Source: Agarophyton chilense
Taxonomy: Eukaryota > Rhodophyta > Florideophyceae > Gracilariales > Gracilariaceae
NCBI GenBank assembly: GCA_030374765.1
Contig: JARGXX010000002.1
Coordinates: forward strand, 248,001-312,000
DNA length: 64,000 nucleotides
Direction: 5' to 3'
Both the position numbers and the translations under genes were made by a program. The first letter of the stretch is position 1; every line of letters starts with the position of its first letter. Below are positions 41,701-52,656 of this stretch, piece by piece. The notes under the pieces are model-generated. The model ran no database searches. It saw only the letters and a list, made by a program, of their open reading frames with translations, and was not told the origin of the DNA.

Positions 41701-43746
41701 ACGGTGCGGTTTTGTACCGATTGCGCTCGGAACCTTGTCAAACTCCGCCGTCATGCGACGAAGTGGAAGCTGTTTCCAGCTCGCGCTCCATTGGAGTTTG
41801 TGGCCATCGATATGCTCGGTCCCTTCCTTACCACTAAGCGGAATTACAAGTTCTTACTCGTAATTACGGATCGCTTCTCAAAGCTGGTCCGGACCGTACC
41901 GTTAAGGAAGATCTCCGCTATGAGCGTGGCTCAAGCCTTCGTCCTACACTGGGTCCTCGTCTACGGTCCACCGGTCAACCTCCTCTCCGATAACGGGAGA
42001 CAGTTCGCGTCTCGTTTCTTCGAGGAAGGGTGTCGCCTCTTGGACATTAAGAACCTGTTCACGACCCCTTACCACCCCCAAACTAATGGGCAGGCCGAAC
42101 GGTTCAACCGGACATTACTTGCGACACTCCGTTCATACGTTGCAGACCAAACCAAAGATTGGGACTTGTTCACTGATTCGCTCACCTTTGCGTACAATAC
42201 GGAGGTGCACAGGACAACTGGATTAACGCCCTTCGAGCTGGTAATGTCCCGTACCCCACCGCCCGTGGCGCTGGAACCACAGCCCACGCTGGATTCCTTT
42301 CCGTCACCGACTGCTTACCGCCAAGCGTGGAAAACTTGGCTCACGAAGCTCGTTCCCGCCGCACGGCGTTCAATGGGCCGAGCCCAGGCCGCTTACAAGC
42401 GTGAATTTGATACCAAAGCCCCTCGCTCGCCGCCACGTCTCGCCCCCGACGGTTATGTATTCATCCGCAAGGAGTATTGGAACCCAGAGAAGGAGAAACG
42501 CCACAAGCTGTCACCCGTTGCCGACGGCCCCTTTCGGGTTACTTCGGTGGCTCCCGACACTGTCGTTGTTGATCTCGCTGGTAATCACGAACGCATCTCC
42601 CGCGATCGCGTGGTATCGGCTCCTCCGCCGTTAACATCCCAACCTACAGGTGTGACTGCTCCCGTTGAAACGGATTCATCGACCCCCCTACCCCAGGTCC
42701 ACCCGCGTCCCTACGCGTTACCACACCCATCTCGGGGTTTGTCTGACCTTCCGCTACCCGCGGCGCCCAACCCGCAAGGAATCGTGTCGCGCATTCGTCG
42801 CTCCTCTCCAGTCCACCCGACGGACACCAACTCCTGTGCATCGTCTAAAGAGGGGAAGGCGCCCGACAGCCGCCGTAATCCGGTCGATACCGTCGCTGGA
42901 AACGCCGCACCGTCGCGTGTCATTCTTCGCCAAGCAGGGGTGCCTGATACCGACGTCCTGCACGACTCGACGCAGTCGCTATCCAAGCCTCAGAACGCAG
43001 CTATGGATAACGCCACCAACACTCGCCGAGGTGTCCCCACACGTGCAATACGGAATGCAAATGCGCTCGACGCACTGCAGCCTGATACAGTACGAGTGGA
43101 CGACGCACCGCCAAGTACCCCGCACAGGAAAGCGGATACATCCACGGCGCCGACGCCGGACAGCCAGCCATTGTAACGCTCATGTGACTACACGGAACCT
43201 CGCCTTGGGACAGAGAAGTGCGACAATGCGCCACCGCTCCAGCGAATCTCACCGCCGAAGCGAGCTTCACCACGCCGATTAGCGGAACGACCACCCGGGT
43301 TACCCGCTGGTGTGGGCCCTCCAACCAGAGTGGGAAGCGCCGAAACAAGCCCGGAACTTGGGGAAAATGAACCGCCGAACTCGGGTAGACATTCTACTCA
43401 GCCGAGGAATGCCTTGCGCGATACACGGTCCGACCGGAGCGAAGCCACCCAACGCGTGATCACTTCGGTACCCCCTGGCACAGGACGGGTACTACCCGTA
43501 AATAGCGACAACGCCATACGGGACGGCCGGGAAGTGTACCGACAAGAGTTCGTGGTCGGACGCATTCTGGAGCACTCCTACCACCCAAAGGGGTATCTCC
43601 AATACTTGGTCCGTGGGTACGGGTACGGCCCCGAATGGGATTCATACGAACCAATAGAGCACCTACCTCGGTCAAAGGTGGTACAGTATCATCGTCGTAC
43701 TGTCACGGCTTTGCCGGCTACCATAGACCAAGCCCAAGTGGGATAA
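38702..43746 (+). pseudogene. RE-2 pol (PR, RT, RNase H, integrase, chromodomain-like), broken
   Basis: Domains in order. An aspartic protease with active-site VLDTGAGPNFV (about 39010) and PVILGCDF. Reverse transcriptase from ...QVDKMLRAGVIEPAQSPWAS (about 40030), which suffers a one-base deletion near 40230 before the FTALD-type motif and resumes in another frame at 40336. RNase H (FIVDTDASDYRVG, 40870). The integrase zinc finger HYSKLSGHVGG...CTDCARN (41600-41730). The integrase core with D (VAIDMLGPF), D (LLSDNG) and E (GQAERFNR). The tail RKEYWNPEKEKRHKLS. An in-frame TAA at 43174-43176, then a chromodomain-like VVGRILEHSYHPKGYLQYLVRGYGYGPEWDSYEP (43550-43665). The RT catalytic box reads VYLYDIIVLSDN instead of YLDD, losing a catalytic Asp. 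Confidence 0.92.
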
Positions 43747-43958
43747 GAAGACACCCGATGGGGATAAAGGAACAGAAGATCTGGATAAAGACCCTTGGAA
43801 GAAGGAGAAAATGCACAGAAGACCTGGAGAAGGACACCCAGAAGAAGTGGAAGAGAAGAAAGAAAACAAATACGTCATAGACGGAAGCAGTTTACTATTT
43901 TCGAAGTTGCTGCACAAACTTCCGCACAGCGGGATATACTAACCAAGATCACAAGGGA

Positions 43959-45827
43959 TTAGTTGGAAGAACCCGGATTGCCGTGCGCGCCAACCGAATC
44001 GCTAGCGGAGTTACTCCCGCCGGTCAGGCGTGCCACGAGGGCGTCTCTCATCACACCGATGTCGCCGCTCGCCGCTTGCGCGTTCAGTCCAACACCCCGA
44101 AGGAACTGGGAGATCACGACCGCCTCTGGGCGTATGGGAACTTCGATAACTTCCGGTTCGCCCGGCAACGCCGCCGCCACTGGATCGATGACCGCACCTG
44201 CGTGAGTCGCTCCCTGCGCCGGCTGCGCCATCGTATCGGCACCATCGGGATCTCCAACGTCTTCCATGACCTCGTCGCCACGGTATTCGCCCGCCTCCTC
44301 CGGGAGATCATCACCGCCATAGGCGTTGTAGAAGTCATCCAAGTTGACAAACCCCACGGGGTGCCCGTATGGTATGCCTCGCGGAGCCATCCGGAGTGCC
44401 GACGCCTCCGCCTCGGAGATCTCTTGCTGCTCCCACGGGTAAAAGAAGATGAAATCTCCCGCCAACGGCGTGCGACCTCACGGAGACCGATCAGCCCCAC
44501 CGGCTTCGTGACCACGGCCGCTCTGCCGGACAGGCACGACAGCCCAGTCGACACGCCCAATGATGTCGATGAGCTCCTGAGCTTCATCAGCGTTATTGAC
44601 ACCTCCAAGAGGGAGTTGAAGGTCCAGCTGCCGGATGTTACCACGCACACGCGGGGGAAGAGACCACAGTCGATACTGGTCGTAGGCTTCCCACAAGATG
44701 TACGCCGCGGCGCGGACTGCCCATTCGGTTAGGACCACGGACCATAAGCCGGAGTTCGGATCCTCGATGAGGTACGAGCCCAGATGGGAGACGACTGGAG
44801 GCAACTCCACGTAACATCCCCGGCACGCCTCGACGGAGGACCACCACCCAGGCAGGGGAACGTATCGGCCGAACTGGTAGAAGGGACTAATCCGGTTTAT
44901 CTCCGTGTTCTGATAAGGCACAAGGAACCCAAAGCGGGATCTGCCCCGACGCTCCTCGCGGAGGAAGTTCTGTAACCACCGATATCGGGACTCACGACGA
45001 AGGTGACGGAACTCAGCACGAATGATCGGACGGACCCAGCAGATCGCTTCTTGACGCGCTCGCGGTTGACCGCGCCATGCCTAAGTTTCCAACGCCGCAA
45101 GGCGGTCACAATAGCCGATCTCACCCTGCGTCCGGTACATCCGTAGGTCGAAGCCGAATTCGTCGGGGATGGGGTATTGAAAGTTTGCCCGGTTGATCCG
45201 TGAGTAGCCGATGCGGACGAAGGCACAATGCGCCTCTTCCGCCGACTCGCGCCTTCGCCGCAGAATCGCGTGAACGGGAAGCGCCACACGGCGTCGCCAG
45301 TGCCTCGAAGTGGTGATCAAAGCCGGCAGCTCGCCCGGGAGACGCGCATTGCCATCAGCATACGCGGCCACGAGTTCTTCGTCGAAGACGGCTGTCGGAT
45401 GGAACCACGGAGCTCTCCGGAGAATCGCCGCATGTTGACGCGGGTTTAACCAGACGAGTTCGTCGTAACTGGGCCAGGTGCCCTCCGCAGGAGTGATGTG
45501 GCTTGAAGCTTCAACGGGACCCCGGGATCGGCTCGGCGCGGTTGAGGAGGCACTCCCACGCGGAAGGGGAGCCGAATGGAAACCGGGGAAGTAACCCCAG
45601 TGGGGATTGTTACCACCGTTCATCCGGAGTGCTGGTCGCCGAGGTATCGGGATGTGGTCGCTGGAAGTTGGCGTACGATGCGGAAGAGCGTTCGAAGTTC
45701 GAGGAGTGGTTACCGCGTTGGTGCGTTTGTCGTTCGGTTGTGCAGCTCTGCCTTCGACAGTCGAGTGGTCGCTGGGCGCGTTACGCGGTTCGCTCGTATG
45801 CCGGTTGGACCGTTGCCTCCCCGCCAT
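43959..45827 (-). pseudogene. Antisense accessory gene of RE-2, two in-frame stops
   Basis: One minus-strand frame of about 622 codons from ATG 45827 (35 nt from the 3' LTR edge, as in RE-1) to 43959, interrupted only by a TAG at 45081-45083 (Leu in RE-1) and a stop near 44475. It aligns with the intact RE-1 protein from end to end: GYFPGFHSAPLP, APWFHPTAVFDEELVAAYADGN, YPIPDEFGFDLRMYRTQGEIGY, WWSSVEACRGCYVELPPVV, GSYLIEDPNSGLWSVVLTEWAVRAAAYILWEAYDQY, GRTPLAGDFIFFYPW and a closing VISQFLRGVGLNAQAASGD. It is tail-to-tail with pol (213 bp gap). Retention of reading frame while RT next to it is frameshifted supports past selection on this protein. Confidence 0.78.
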
Positions 45828-45852
45828 TTCGACGGCGTGTTCGTCACCTAAT

Positions 45853-45862
45853 GAGGGGGATA
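45853..45862 (+). other. RE-2 polypurine tract
   Basis: GAGGGGGATA directly before the 3' LTR; identical to RE-1. It lies inside the presumed 5' leader of the antisense gene. Confidence 0.8.
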
Positions 45863-46748
45863 TGAAGGACAATGCCCTTCAAGGGGGTTTCTTCCCAGGA
45901 CTTAGAGAGTTCACTCGCTTGAGGAATAGCTTAGGCTATGACAAGCTATACCGCTATTGCGTGCTGACGGCCGGTTAGGACCGGAAGGGCACACTGGTGG
46001 AACACGTAAACTGCACCGATGCCAACGCTCGAGTACGAGGCGTGCCTTACGTGGCCCGGACTGTACCTAATGGTTAGTATTATTTAGTAATTTTTAGTAT
46101 TTATTCAGCTACGCTATCGCTATTTAGTGTCTATTTTTCGGGCGCGCGCCCACTGTCAGGGGCCGCGCGCCAAACTACTTAGGAGGTTGAGCACTTCTCC
46201 CCAGTAAACACCCTCTTGAGAGACCAAGGAGGGAGTCTTGGCTCTGAACTTTTCGCCTTCGGCGCGTCTTCACCGCATACTGCGTGAGCGCCCGTCGCAC
46301 GTTAGTTCATCCACCCCTCAGGCAATCAGAGTGCTACCACCACCGTGGGTTCATATTTAATCGCCGACACTTGTCGTAGTCTCGCCCCTGTACAGGGTTT
46401 CGCCCCCGTTTTCCTCTTGTTCCCCTTTTTGGCTCCCGTGAGTGGCCGTCTCACTCACCCCGCTCGCCCCCCTCATACCAGTTCTTCCTCGCTCCTTTTC
46501 CGACAATCGCCGTGATACCGCTCCGCCTAGGATTGGTCACACCCCGGACTGTGCCGTGCTCACCTAAACACTCTAGGTATATCCCGCCGGACTGGCCTCG
46601 GTCTTACACCCGACTCCGTCGTGCCTTTCCAGAGTGGCTCTGTTTCTGTGCTCCGCTGGGACGCGTCTCCTCCGCCTGAGGCGTGTCTCTCAATAGAGGA
46701 AGATCCCGAACATCTTCGTGGTGTCTCCGCTCCAAGCGTTGTCCTACA
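45863..46748 (+). repeat. RE-2 3' LTR
   Basis: 886 bp, the same length as the 5' LTR, with scattered substitutions. Its last 128 bp are in frame with the pogo-like transposase that follows. Confidence 0.93.
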
Positions 46749-47925
46749 CAACCGTTTTCAGAAAAGGCACAGCATCACATTTCGTCGTGTTCATGGGGAG
46801 GCCATGAGCGCGGATGAATCGGGGCTCATCAACGTTTTGCCAGAAATCAAAGCAAAGGTTGCTGAATTTGGGCCGAGGGATGTATGGAATGCTGATGAAT
46901 TCGGTCTGTTCTTCCGACAACCGCCGGGCTGGTCCCTATCACAAAAACCTCTGTCGGGTTTTAAGAAGGACAAAACCCGTATCACTGTCCTGGCATGCTG
47001 TAATTCCGATGGTTCTGAGAAGTTCCCGTTGATGATGATCGGAAACGCTGTTCGTCCGCGTCCATTTCGCGGCAAGTACGGACATGAGCTTGGATTGGAT
47101 TATCATGCCAACAAGAAGGCATGGATGAGGCAGGACCTCTTCTTTGCTTGGCTGGGCCGTCTGGACGCCTACGCGCGTCGCACACCAAATCGTAAAATTG
47201 TGTTGTTCATTGAAAACCGTTCGGCACACGGGTCGCATGGCATGCTCCCTGAACTCTCAAATGTTGAAGTTTATTTTCTTCCTCCGAACACTACAAGTCG
47301 ATTGCAGCCTCTTGACGCGGAGATAATATCGGCAGTGAAGGCAAAGTACCGTCGTCGACTACTCTTTCGTGTGTTTGACAACATAGACGCGGGGAAGAAG
47401 TCAATTTACAACATCGATATACTTACAGCAATGCGTTGGATAACTGAAGAATGGGAAGGTTTGGCGGTGTCTTCAATTTTGAACTGTTTTAGGCATTGCT
47501 TTGAAGAAAATGTTCTGGATGATGGAGAGCACAACAATGATGTACAGAGTAGTCTGCGCGAGCAAATCGTCAGAGATCTCAATGAACATGGTGTACGATA
47601 TACTAAGGTGGGCATAGAAAACTTGCTGAATCCGGTGGAGGAGGATGAAGTTACTGAGGCTGTTTCTTTGGAGCATCAGGCAGCTTTTGTGGCAGGCATT
47701 GATTGCTCCAATGAAGATGTGACAGAGGATGAGGAAGAAGAGGAGCTTTATAGTACAAGTGATGAGCTGAAAGCTATTGCGATAGCAATATCTACAATGG
47801 AGCGCTTGGGCACAATGAATAAAGGCATAGAAAGGGCACTGCGCGTTTGCCAGAGGGCATTAAGGTTAGAAAACGACGCCTCGCTTCGTCAGACGACAGT
47901 TTTAGACCACTTCAGTAGGCCGTAA
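46621..47925 (+). pseudogene. Pogo/Tigger-like transposase, 5' end replaced by LTR sequence
   Basis: A 434-codon frame whose first about 43 codons come from the RE-2 LTR; transposase similarity starts at RFQKRHSITFRRVHGEAMSADESG (about 46750). The DDE_1 catalytic domain shows the first Asp in DVWNADEFGLFF, the expected ITVLACCNSDGSEKFPLMMIG and DYHANKKAWM blocks, and the third Asp in PPNTTSRLQPLDAE. At the second catalytic position the sequence is VLFIENRSAHG, with Glu where the family has Asp (DN.SAH). The N-terminal HTH/CENPB-type DNA-binding region was lost to the LTR insertion. The C-terminal tail is acidic (TEDEEEEELYS), as is common. Loss of DNA binding and the D-to-E change make activity unlikely, though the frame is still open. 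Confidence 0.85.
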
Positions 47926-47969
47926 ACAATTCCCCCACTGCGAGCATACCCCCGTTGTCAGCATACGGA

Positions 47970-48640
47970 ATAAGTTGACCACGTGGTATGCTATGTGCGG
48001 GGAAACACTGTATTATGATATGAAGCGGCGTCCCGCACAGGATACCGGGAGGTAGGGTATGTAGGTGGAACACGTGGTGTCACGAGTAGAGTGGAAGGCC
48101 ACGGAACACACGCATTTGCGACCCTTCTCCAAGGGATTTCATATTGGCAACGGCACATGTAGTGGCGATCCACATGTCGGGTTTTACTACCCTTCATAGC
48201 TCGAAGTCAATGAGAAACCATACCCATACAGTGGTCTGGTTAAATGGCTGACCACTGGGTAATATTTATTTCTTATATGGGCCCTCACCCTGATACCCAG
48301 TATATAAGGTACCAAAGTTGAGCCCTGACTCCAATTCAAGAAGGCAAAATGTGTATAATGACTCTTCTGTTCCTCGCTGAGGATCCCTTAACAGATATAT
48401 AGATGAGATATAGTAGCGAGTCAGCCCATAACTACTTTTGGAGCCGTCTTGAACACTACGTTCCATCCTCGTGCTATACTTGCACTGTTCACCCTCGCTT
48501 GCAATTAGCGGCCTTAGAACCCACTTCAAGCTCACTGGTGTGGTAGCTATACCAATCTTTCTCTCTTAGCCAAAAGAACCACATCGGCAGTCCGAACTCT
48601 AGCTCAGGTATCTGCTCTTACTGAAAGAGCGAATAATGCA
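47970..48640 (+). repeat. RE-5 LTR (family 3)
   Basis: Resembles the RE-3 LTR along its length (GATATGAAGCGGCGTCCCGCA, GGCAACGGCACATGTAGTGGCGATCCA, ACCATACCCATACAGTGGT, TTCCTCGCTGAGGATCCCTTAAC). The 3' end corresponds to GAATAATGCA. The left boundary is uncertain by about 40 bp. Confidence 0.7.
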
Positions 48641-48860
48641 TGCAGTCTTTCGACTTAAAACCACTGTGATCAGTGACACAGAACATTTCGTTCCTGGAAC
48701 GTGGAATCGATTTCGATACTTGGAATATGTAACATCGCACTTTTGTAAATAGATGTCGAACCACTCCGGGCCTTTTTAGAATTCATCGTAATTGAACACG
48801 TGTTCGATAAGTCAAACACACACTATTTTGGTTCTAACCTAATCGCAAGTTTGGTCTAGG

Positions 48861-50330
48861 ATGTCGAAAATCCGAAGCAAGTCGAGTACTGATCGCTCGG
48901 GTCCTGCGGAACAACCCCCGAAACTGAGGCTCGCCTCATCTGTTGAAGCCGGTGAGACGCTGTATCATCAAGCAATGTCACGCTTCCGCTGGGCGAATGA
49001 TTTGTAAGATTTCTCTGATGTACCGGGCCTTGTAGTATTGACAGTCGAGCCCACCATAGAAACCGTAGTTAACCCTGAGCTCCTCGCATCCCAATAATAG
49101 GATAAGTTGCGCATGAAAGTGCTTCGTCTCATATGTGAGTCAAATATTCTGCGTGTGCGCTTATGTAGTTGAGTTGAAATCGCAGATTATTTCTCTTGTC
49201 GCAGATTTTGAACAGTCACGCCGTGTTTCATGAGCACTTATTCGTCAAGACGATGTGTAGCAAATCTTTGCATCAGTCAGAATCCTACATGAGTATGTAA
49301 AACATTAATTGGAACGGTATGGTAATAGTCCCAAGGCACTACCTAGCATAACCGTAGACGTAGAAGAATTCCTACTCGAGGTAATCATTTTTCGGAAAAC
49401 CTGGAGGCAGCAGTTCATTCGCAGACTGCTGCTAAACCAGTCGCGCTGGAAGAGGATGGAGCTTTCTTTGCGGAAGCTCGTTCGAAGGAGTCGAAGTCGC
49501 AAGGTAATAAGCGAAATTTTGCTCGTGATTCGTGTGATGAATCTTAAAGTACAGAAAATTAAATTCCTAGTGTCTATACGACGGATGGCCTCATTTGAGG
49601 TTAATTGGCCTCATATGAGACCATTTTTTCCCTTTGTAATTAAACAATAAATAAAATCTACGAGCTCTGCATAACTGGAACATATTGCTGAAGACTTCCT
49701 TTGATGGCCTTAAGATTTGAAGTATACATTACTAGATGATTGAAAGAGATATTTCCTTTCGACATGTTTTTTGGATAGTTTGAGGCCAAAAATTTTTGGA
49801 TGTTGTTTTTTTGCGACTGCTGAAGTTTGTTACACCAAAAGTATGGTTTTTATTTTTTTTTTCTTCCTTTCTGCTCTAAATTTGAAAATTCATATCTTGA
49901 ATGATTTTCAGTTACTTTTTAAGGGAAATTTTGGCCTCATATGAGGCCAAGCTGGCCTCAGGTGAGGCCAATCCTCCGGGCGTGTAGACACTAGTATTGA
50001 TGATTCTGATAATAGAGTTACGTCAGGTCACGACGACAGCAATGATGGTCATCAAAGGTCTCGAACTCGGAAGAAAAACACGTCTTCGTGGTTACAGTGA
50101 AAGAAAAGCTCATCTTAGAAAGGATTGTAGGTACTCCCGTGCAAAGATCCGCTGTATCGGAAGTTCTTGAGTTACAGGTACTACCGTCTGACCGTGAAGT
50201 GAAAAAAGAGTTAAGGGCGCCAAAAAGAGTAGTTGAAGGACAACAATAAGCGAATGAAGATCGGCCTTAATGATTTGACCTTTGATGGAAAAATCCCATT
50301 CTCGTTATAGATTTGACTCGTAGATGAACT
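48861..50330 (+). pseudogene. RE-5 gag relic
   Basis: Aligns with the RE-6 gag: the ATG at 48861 opens 48 codons ending at TAA (49005-49007) in ANDL*D, which coincides with the TAG in RRDL*D of RE-6. Beyond that, fragments such as TVEPTIET, the KNTSSWL block (about 50070) and the end ...DGKIPILVID match RE-6, with many stops and shifts. A MITE at 49570-49991 sits inside it. No product is possible beyond the short leader peptide. Confidence 0.7.
49570..49991. mobile_element. 422-bp MITE of family M with tandem palindromes
   Basis: Flanked by TA on both sides (49568-49569, 49992-49993). Termini GTGTCTATACG and CGTGTAGACAC are inverted. Just inside each end are two tandem palindromes: GGCCTCATTTGAGG and GGCCTCATATGAGACC on the left; GGCCTCATATGAGGCC (perfect, 16 nt) and GGCCTCAGGTGAGGCC on the right. 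It has no coding capacity. The right about 125 bp match the end of the Tc1-like fragment at 4499-5228, so this is a deletion derivative of that family, nested in the RE-5 gag. Confidence 0.88.
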
Positions 50331-50334
50331 ATTC

Positions 50335-50510
50335 TTGGATACCGCAGCTACTTCGAACTTTATACGGGAATCGGAGCCTGCTCATGTTGACTTGGAACGT
50401 ATGCGATATGATCAGTTACCGGATATTCGTAATGCCAACAAAAATGCTATGAAGATACTGGGAACAGTTTCACTCTTGCTGCGATTAGGACGCCTTGGGA
50501 GCTCGCAAGG
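50335..50510 (+). pseudogene. RE-5 protease relic
   Basis: The frame reads LDTAATSNFIRESEPAHVDLERMRYDQLPDIRNANKN, aligning with the RE-2 protease VLDTGAGPNFVVEEVLPPELQSRI...VADANNK. The catalytic DTG is altered to DTA. The similarity ends at about 50500, where the glycosyltransferase sequence takes over. Confidence 0.7.
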
Positions 50511-50522
50511 AGTGAGAAAGAG

Positions 50523-52112
50523 GTGCATTCGAACGGTGCGATGGTAATGAGAAGGAGTGCGTTTTGGAATGTCGGAGGCTATGACGAGCGAATCCAAACA
50601 TATGGATGGGATGATGAAGACTTATACACCCGTTTGCAGGCTAGCAAGATGGAAAAACTTAACGTCAGCTACGATCACGTGAACCATGTGTCGCATGATG
50701 ATGGTAAGAGAGCACAACGAGGGGTCAAGTTTGCTCAAGTGCAAATAGACCTAAACCAGCTCCTGCTGGAAAAGCTACCACAGTGGTCTTCTGCCTTTGT
50801 CAATAATAATAATTCTTCGAAGTACGAGACCGTATCGGAGGATAGCTCAGGATACCATGAACTGGAAGCCATCTTTGTTCCCAACCCTTTACAAAAACTT
50901 GTCGATTCTGATGTGTATGAAGAAGCATGGGCTATGGCCCTTGGCCGTCGTCTGGCTGACGATTATCAAGTACCATGGGACGTATTAGAAAGTATGGATT
51001 GTGATAACAAGGAAAAACTGTTGCGAAAGATAATGTCTCTGCAGGAGGAGCTCGATGGTGAACGAACAGAGTCCCGGTTGACCGAAAACGAAACGAAACC
51101 CATTATTCCTTTGAGGGCTCGCCTTCTTTTTGTGCACTGCATGCACGGTCTTGGAAACAGATTACGAGCCATTGGGAGTGCTTTGGCTTTTGCCCGGAAC
51201 ACCAGAAGAGTTCCAGTTATTATTTGGGAAAGTGATGCTCATATAGCTGCAGAATTCGATGCCCTGTTCAACACATCCGATATTGTCCTTTTGAATCGGT
51301 TCATTCCTAAATGGCCTTTCAAGGACTTGCACCAGTATGACAAGTCTTGGACTGAGTTCAAGTTCTACAATTATATGGAAATGGAAGATGGTGCTAGCAA
51401 GGGTGAATTGATAAAAAACGATCCAAGTAAGCATTTGTATTACAAGGGGGCTTATGTATTGGAAGCTCCGGAATATTCTTGGTGGGAAGTGGACAATGAA
51501 GAGCTTAGGAATCTCGAACCGGTCGAAATGGTACGGAATCATTTGAAAGACCTGGAGAGCCAAGATTTAAAAAACTCAATTGGGGTTCACATACGGAACC
51601 GAACACTCGAAAAAGACATCAAAAACGTAAACTTCAACGAAGAGTATGGATCGGAAGCAGCTTCTACCATGGAACATTGGCGCACCATGAGCTCCTACAA
51701 GACTTTTATTGCAGAAATGGAACGGATTCTAGACGAAGAGGATAATGACGTGAAATTTTACGTGGCCACCGATACGTTTAAGATTCTTGCGATCATGAAT
51801 GAAAAGTTCCCGGGGAAGATTCTTCGAACAGAACGGAATTGTGATGACAGGGATTCTGAATGTGTAAAATATGCCGTCATTGACATGTACGCATTGAGTA
51901 GGACTAAGCGGCTGCTTGGTTCGAATTGGAGTAGCTACACCGAGATGGCAGAAAGGTTGGGAGGTCTAAAAGCTAGTTTGGCAGGTCAGGATTTCGGGGC
52001 TCCGTTGAACTCTAAAAAGATGGCAGTTCCAGAAGAAGTCGAAAAAAGCAAATCAGAAGAAGAACTGGTAGCTGAAGAACAAGATAGATTACGAGACTCA
52101 GGACGAGAATAA
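50523..52112 (+). pseudogene. Glycosyltransferase (galactosyltransferase-type end plus fucosyltransferase-like domain), 5' truncated
   Basis: The frame encodes two carbohydrate-related segments. The first about 50 residues, GAMVMRRSAFWNVGGYDERIQTYGWDDEDLYTRL, are the C-terminal part of a GT-A galactosyltransferase-type domain (Glyco_transf_7C), with the GW-x-x-ED motif. After a linker with a helical segment comes a second domain (about 190-490) opening with LLFVHCMHGLGNRLRAIGSALAFARNTRRVPVIIW, the loop typical of GDP-fucose-type GT-B glycosyltransferases, and containing VGVHIRNRTLEKD-like (IGVHIRNRTLEKD) and LLGSNWSSYTEMAERLGG blocks. Such a two-domain protein probably acts in the Golgi on wall or extracellular polysaccharides. 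The frame has no ATG before 50541 and lacks the GT-A N-terminal half and any membrane anchor, because retroelement RE-5 borders it directly. Whether the remaining part is expressed is unknown. It could also be a partial duplicate. Confidence 0.75.
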
Positions 52113-52656
52113 CAGATCCTCCCACGGTAGCGTAAACATAGTATAACCCTGTAGATTATCTAGAATTCGTCTCGAACAAACACTTGGTGTTTCCATTGCT
52201 AACCCTTACCGCGCACCGAAATCCTTTTAAGGTCTATTGCTTCTTTTCACTTTCTCAACCATCGGCTCTCTTTCCTTCTCGAGAGCGTCACCAACCTGGT
52301 CGGAACTCTAATCTCGGCTCTCTCTCTCTCGCTCTCTCTCTAGAGCCAAAGCCAGGTATGAAGGTAGATAGAGATGGCTAGAGAGATAGATTTCTGCTAC
52401 TGTGGATATCTACTTGCGGAACGGTGAAGATAGATGCGTTTGGTCACAAAAAAATTTCCTGGGGGTTTCAGCTCAGCTGATCTAATTCATATCAAAACCA
52501 TTCAGAACTCAACGTCTGAGCCCGTTTACGTGATACCTTTCGTAATGCGAAATTCGTGTACTTGCTTGCAGCCCTCTTTCACCCTGGGCTCACAATTCTT
52601 CATCGCTGACCACGACACTAATACCCAGAGATATATTCGTCGGAATCTCTTTTCAC
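52113..52656. other. Intergenic, with CT microsatellite
   Basis: Separates the glycosyltransferase from NAXE. A (CT)n tract runs at about 52317-52341, followed by a GATAGAGATGGCTAGAGAGATAGAT stretch in 52366-52392 (purine-rich GATA-like words). No gene is seen; it probably holds the NAXE promoter. Confidence 0.5.

Larger units (their letters stand above)
35627..46748 (+). mobile_element. RE-2: Ty3/Gypsy-type LTR retrotransposon with antisense gene
   Basis: An 11,122-bp element with two 886-bp LTRs (TGAAGGACAAT...GTTGTCCTACA), a PBS identical to RE-1, gag, PR-RT-RNase H-IN, a chromodomain-like tail, an antisense gene and a polypurine tract GAGGGGGATA. It is related to RE-1 but its LTR sequence belongs to a different family. 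No matching target duplication is seen (GTTTT / CAACC); the right flank is a pogo-type transposase gene, while the left flank is unrelated. It carries a nonsense codon in gag, a frameshift in RT and a lost RT catalytic residue, so it is non-autonomous. Confidence 0.94.
47970..50520 (+). mobile_element. RE-5: decayed family-3 element beside the glycosyltransferase
   Basis: LTR (about 47970-48640), degenerate PBS (TTTCGACTTAAAA), a leader with GGAACGTGGAA(T/G)CGAT as in RE-6, a gag relic (48861-50310) split by a MITE, and a protease relic (50335-50510). It ends where glycosyltransferase coding sequence begins; no RT, integrase or 3' LTR is present. The left edge is approximate. Confidence 0.7.
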
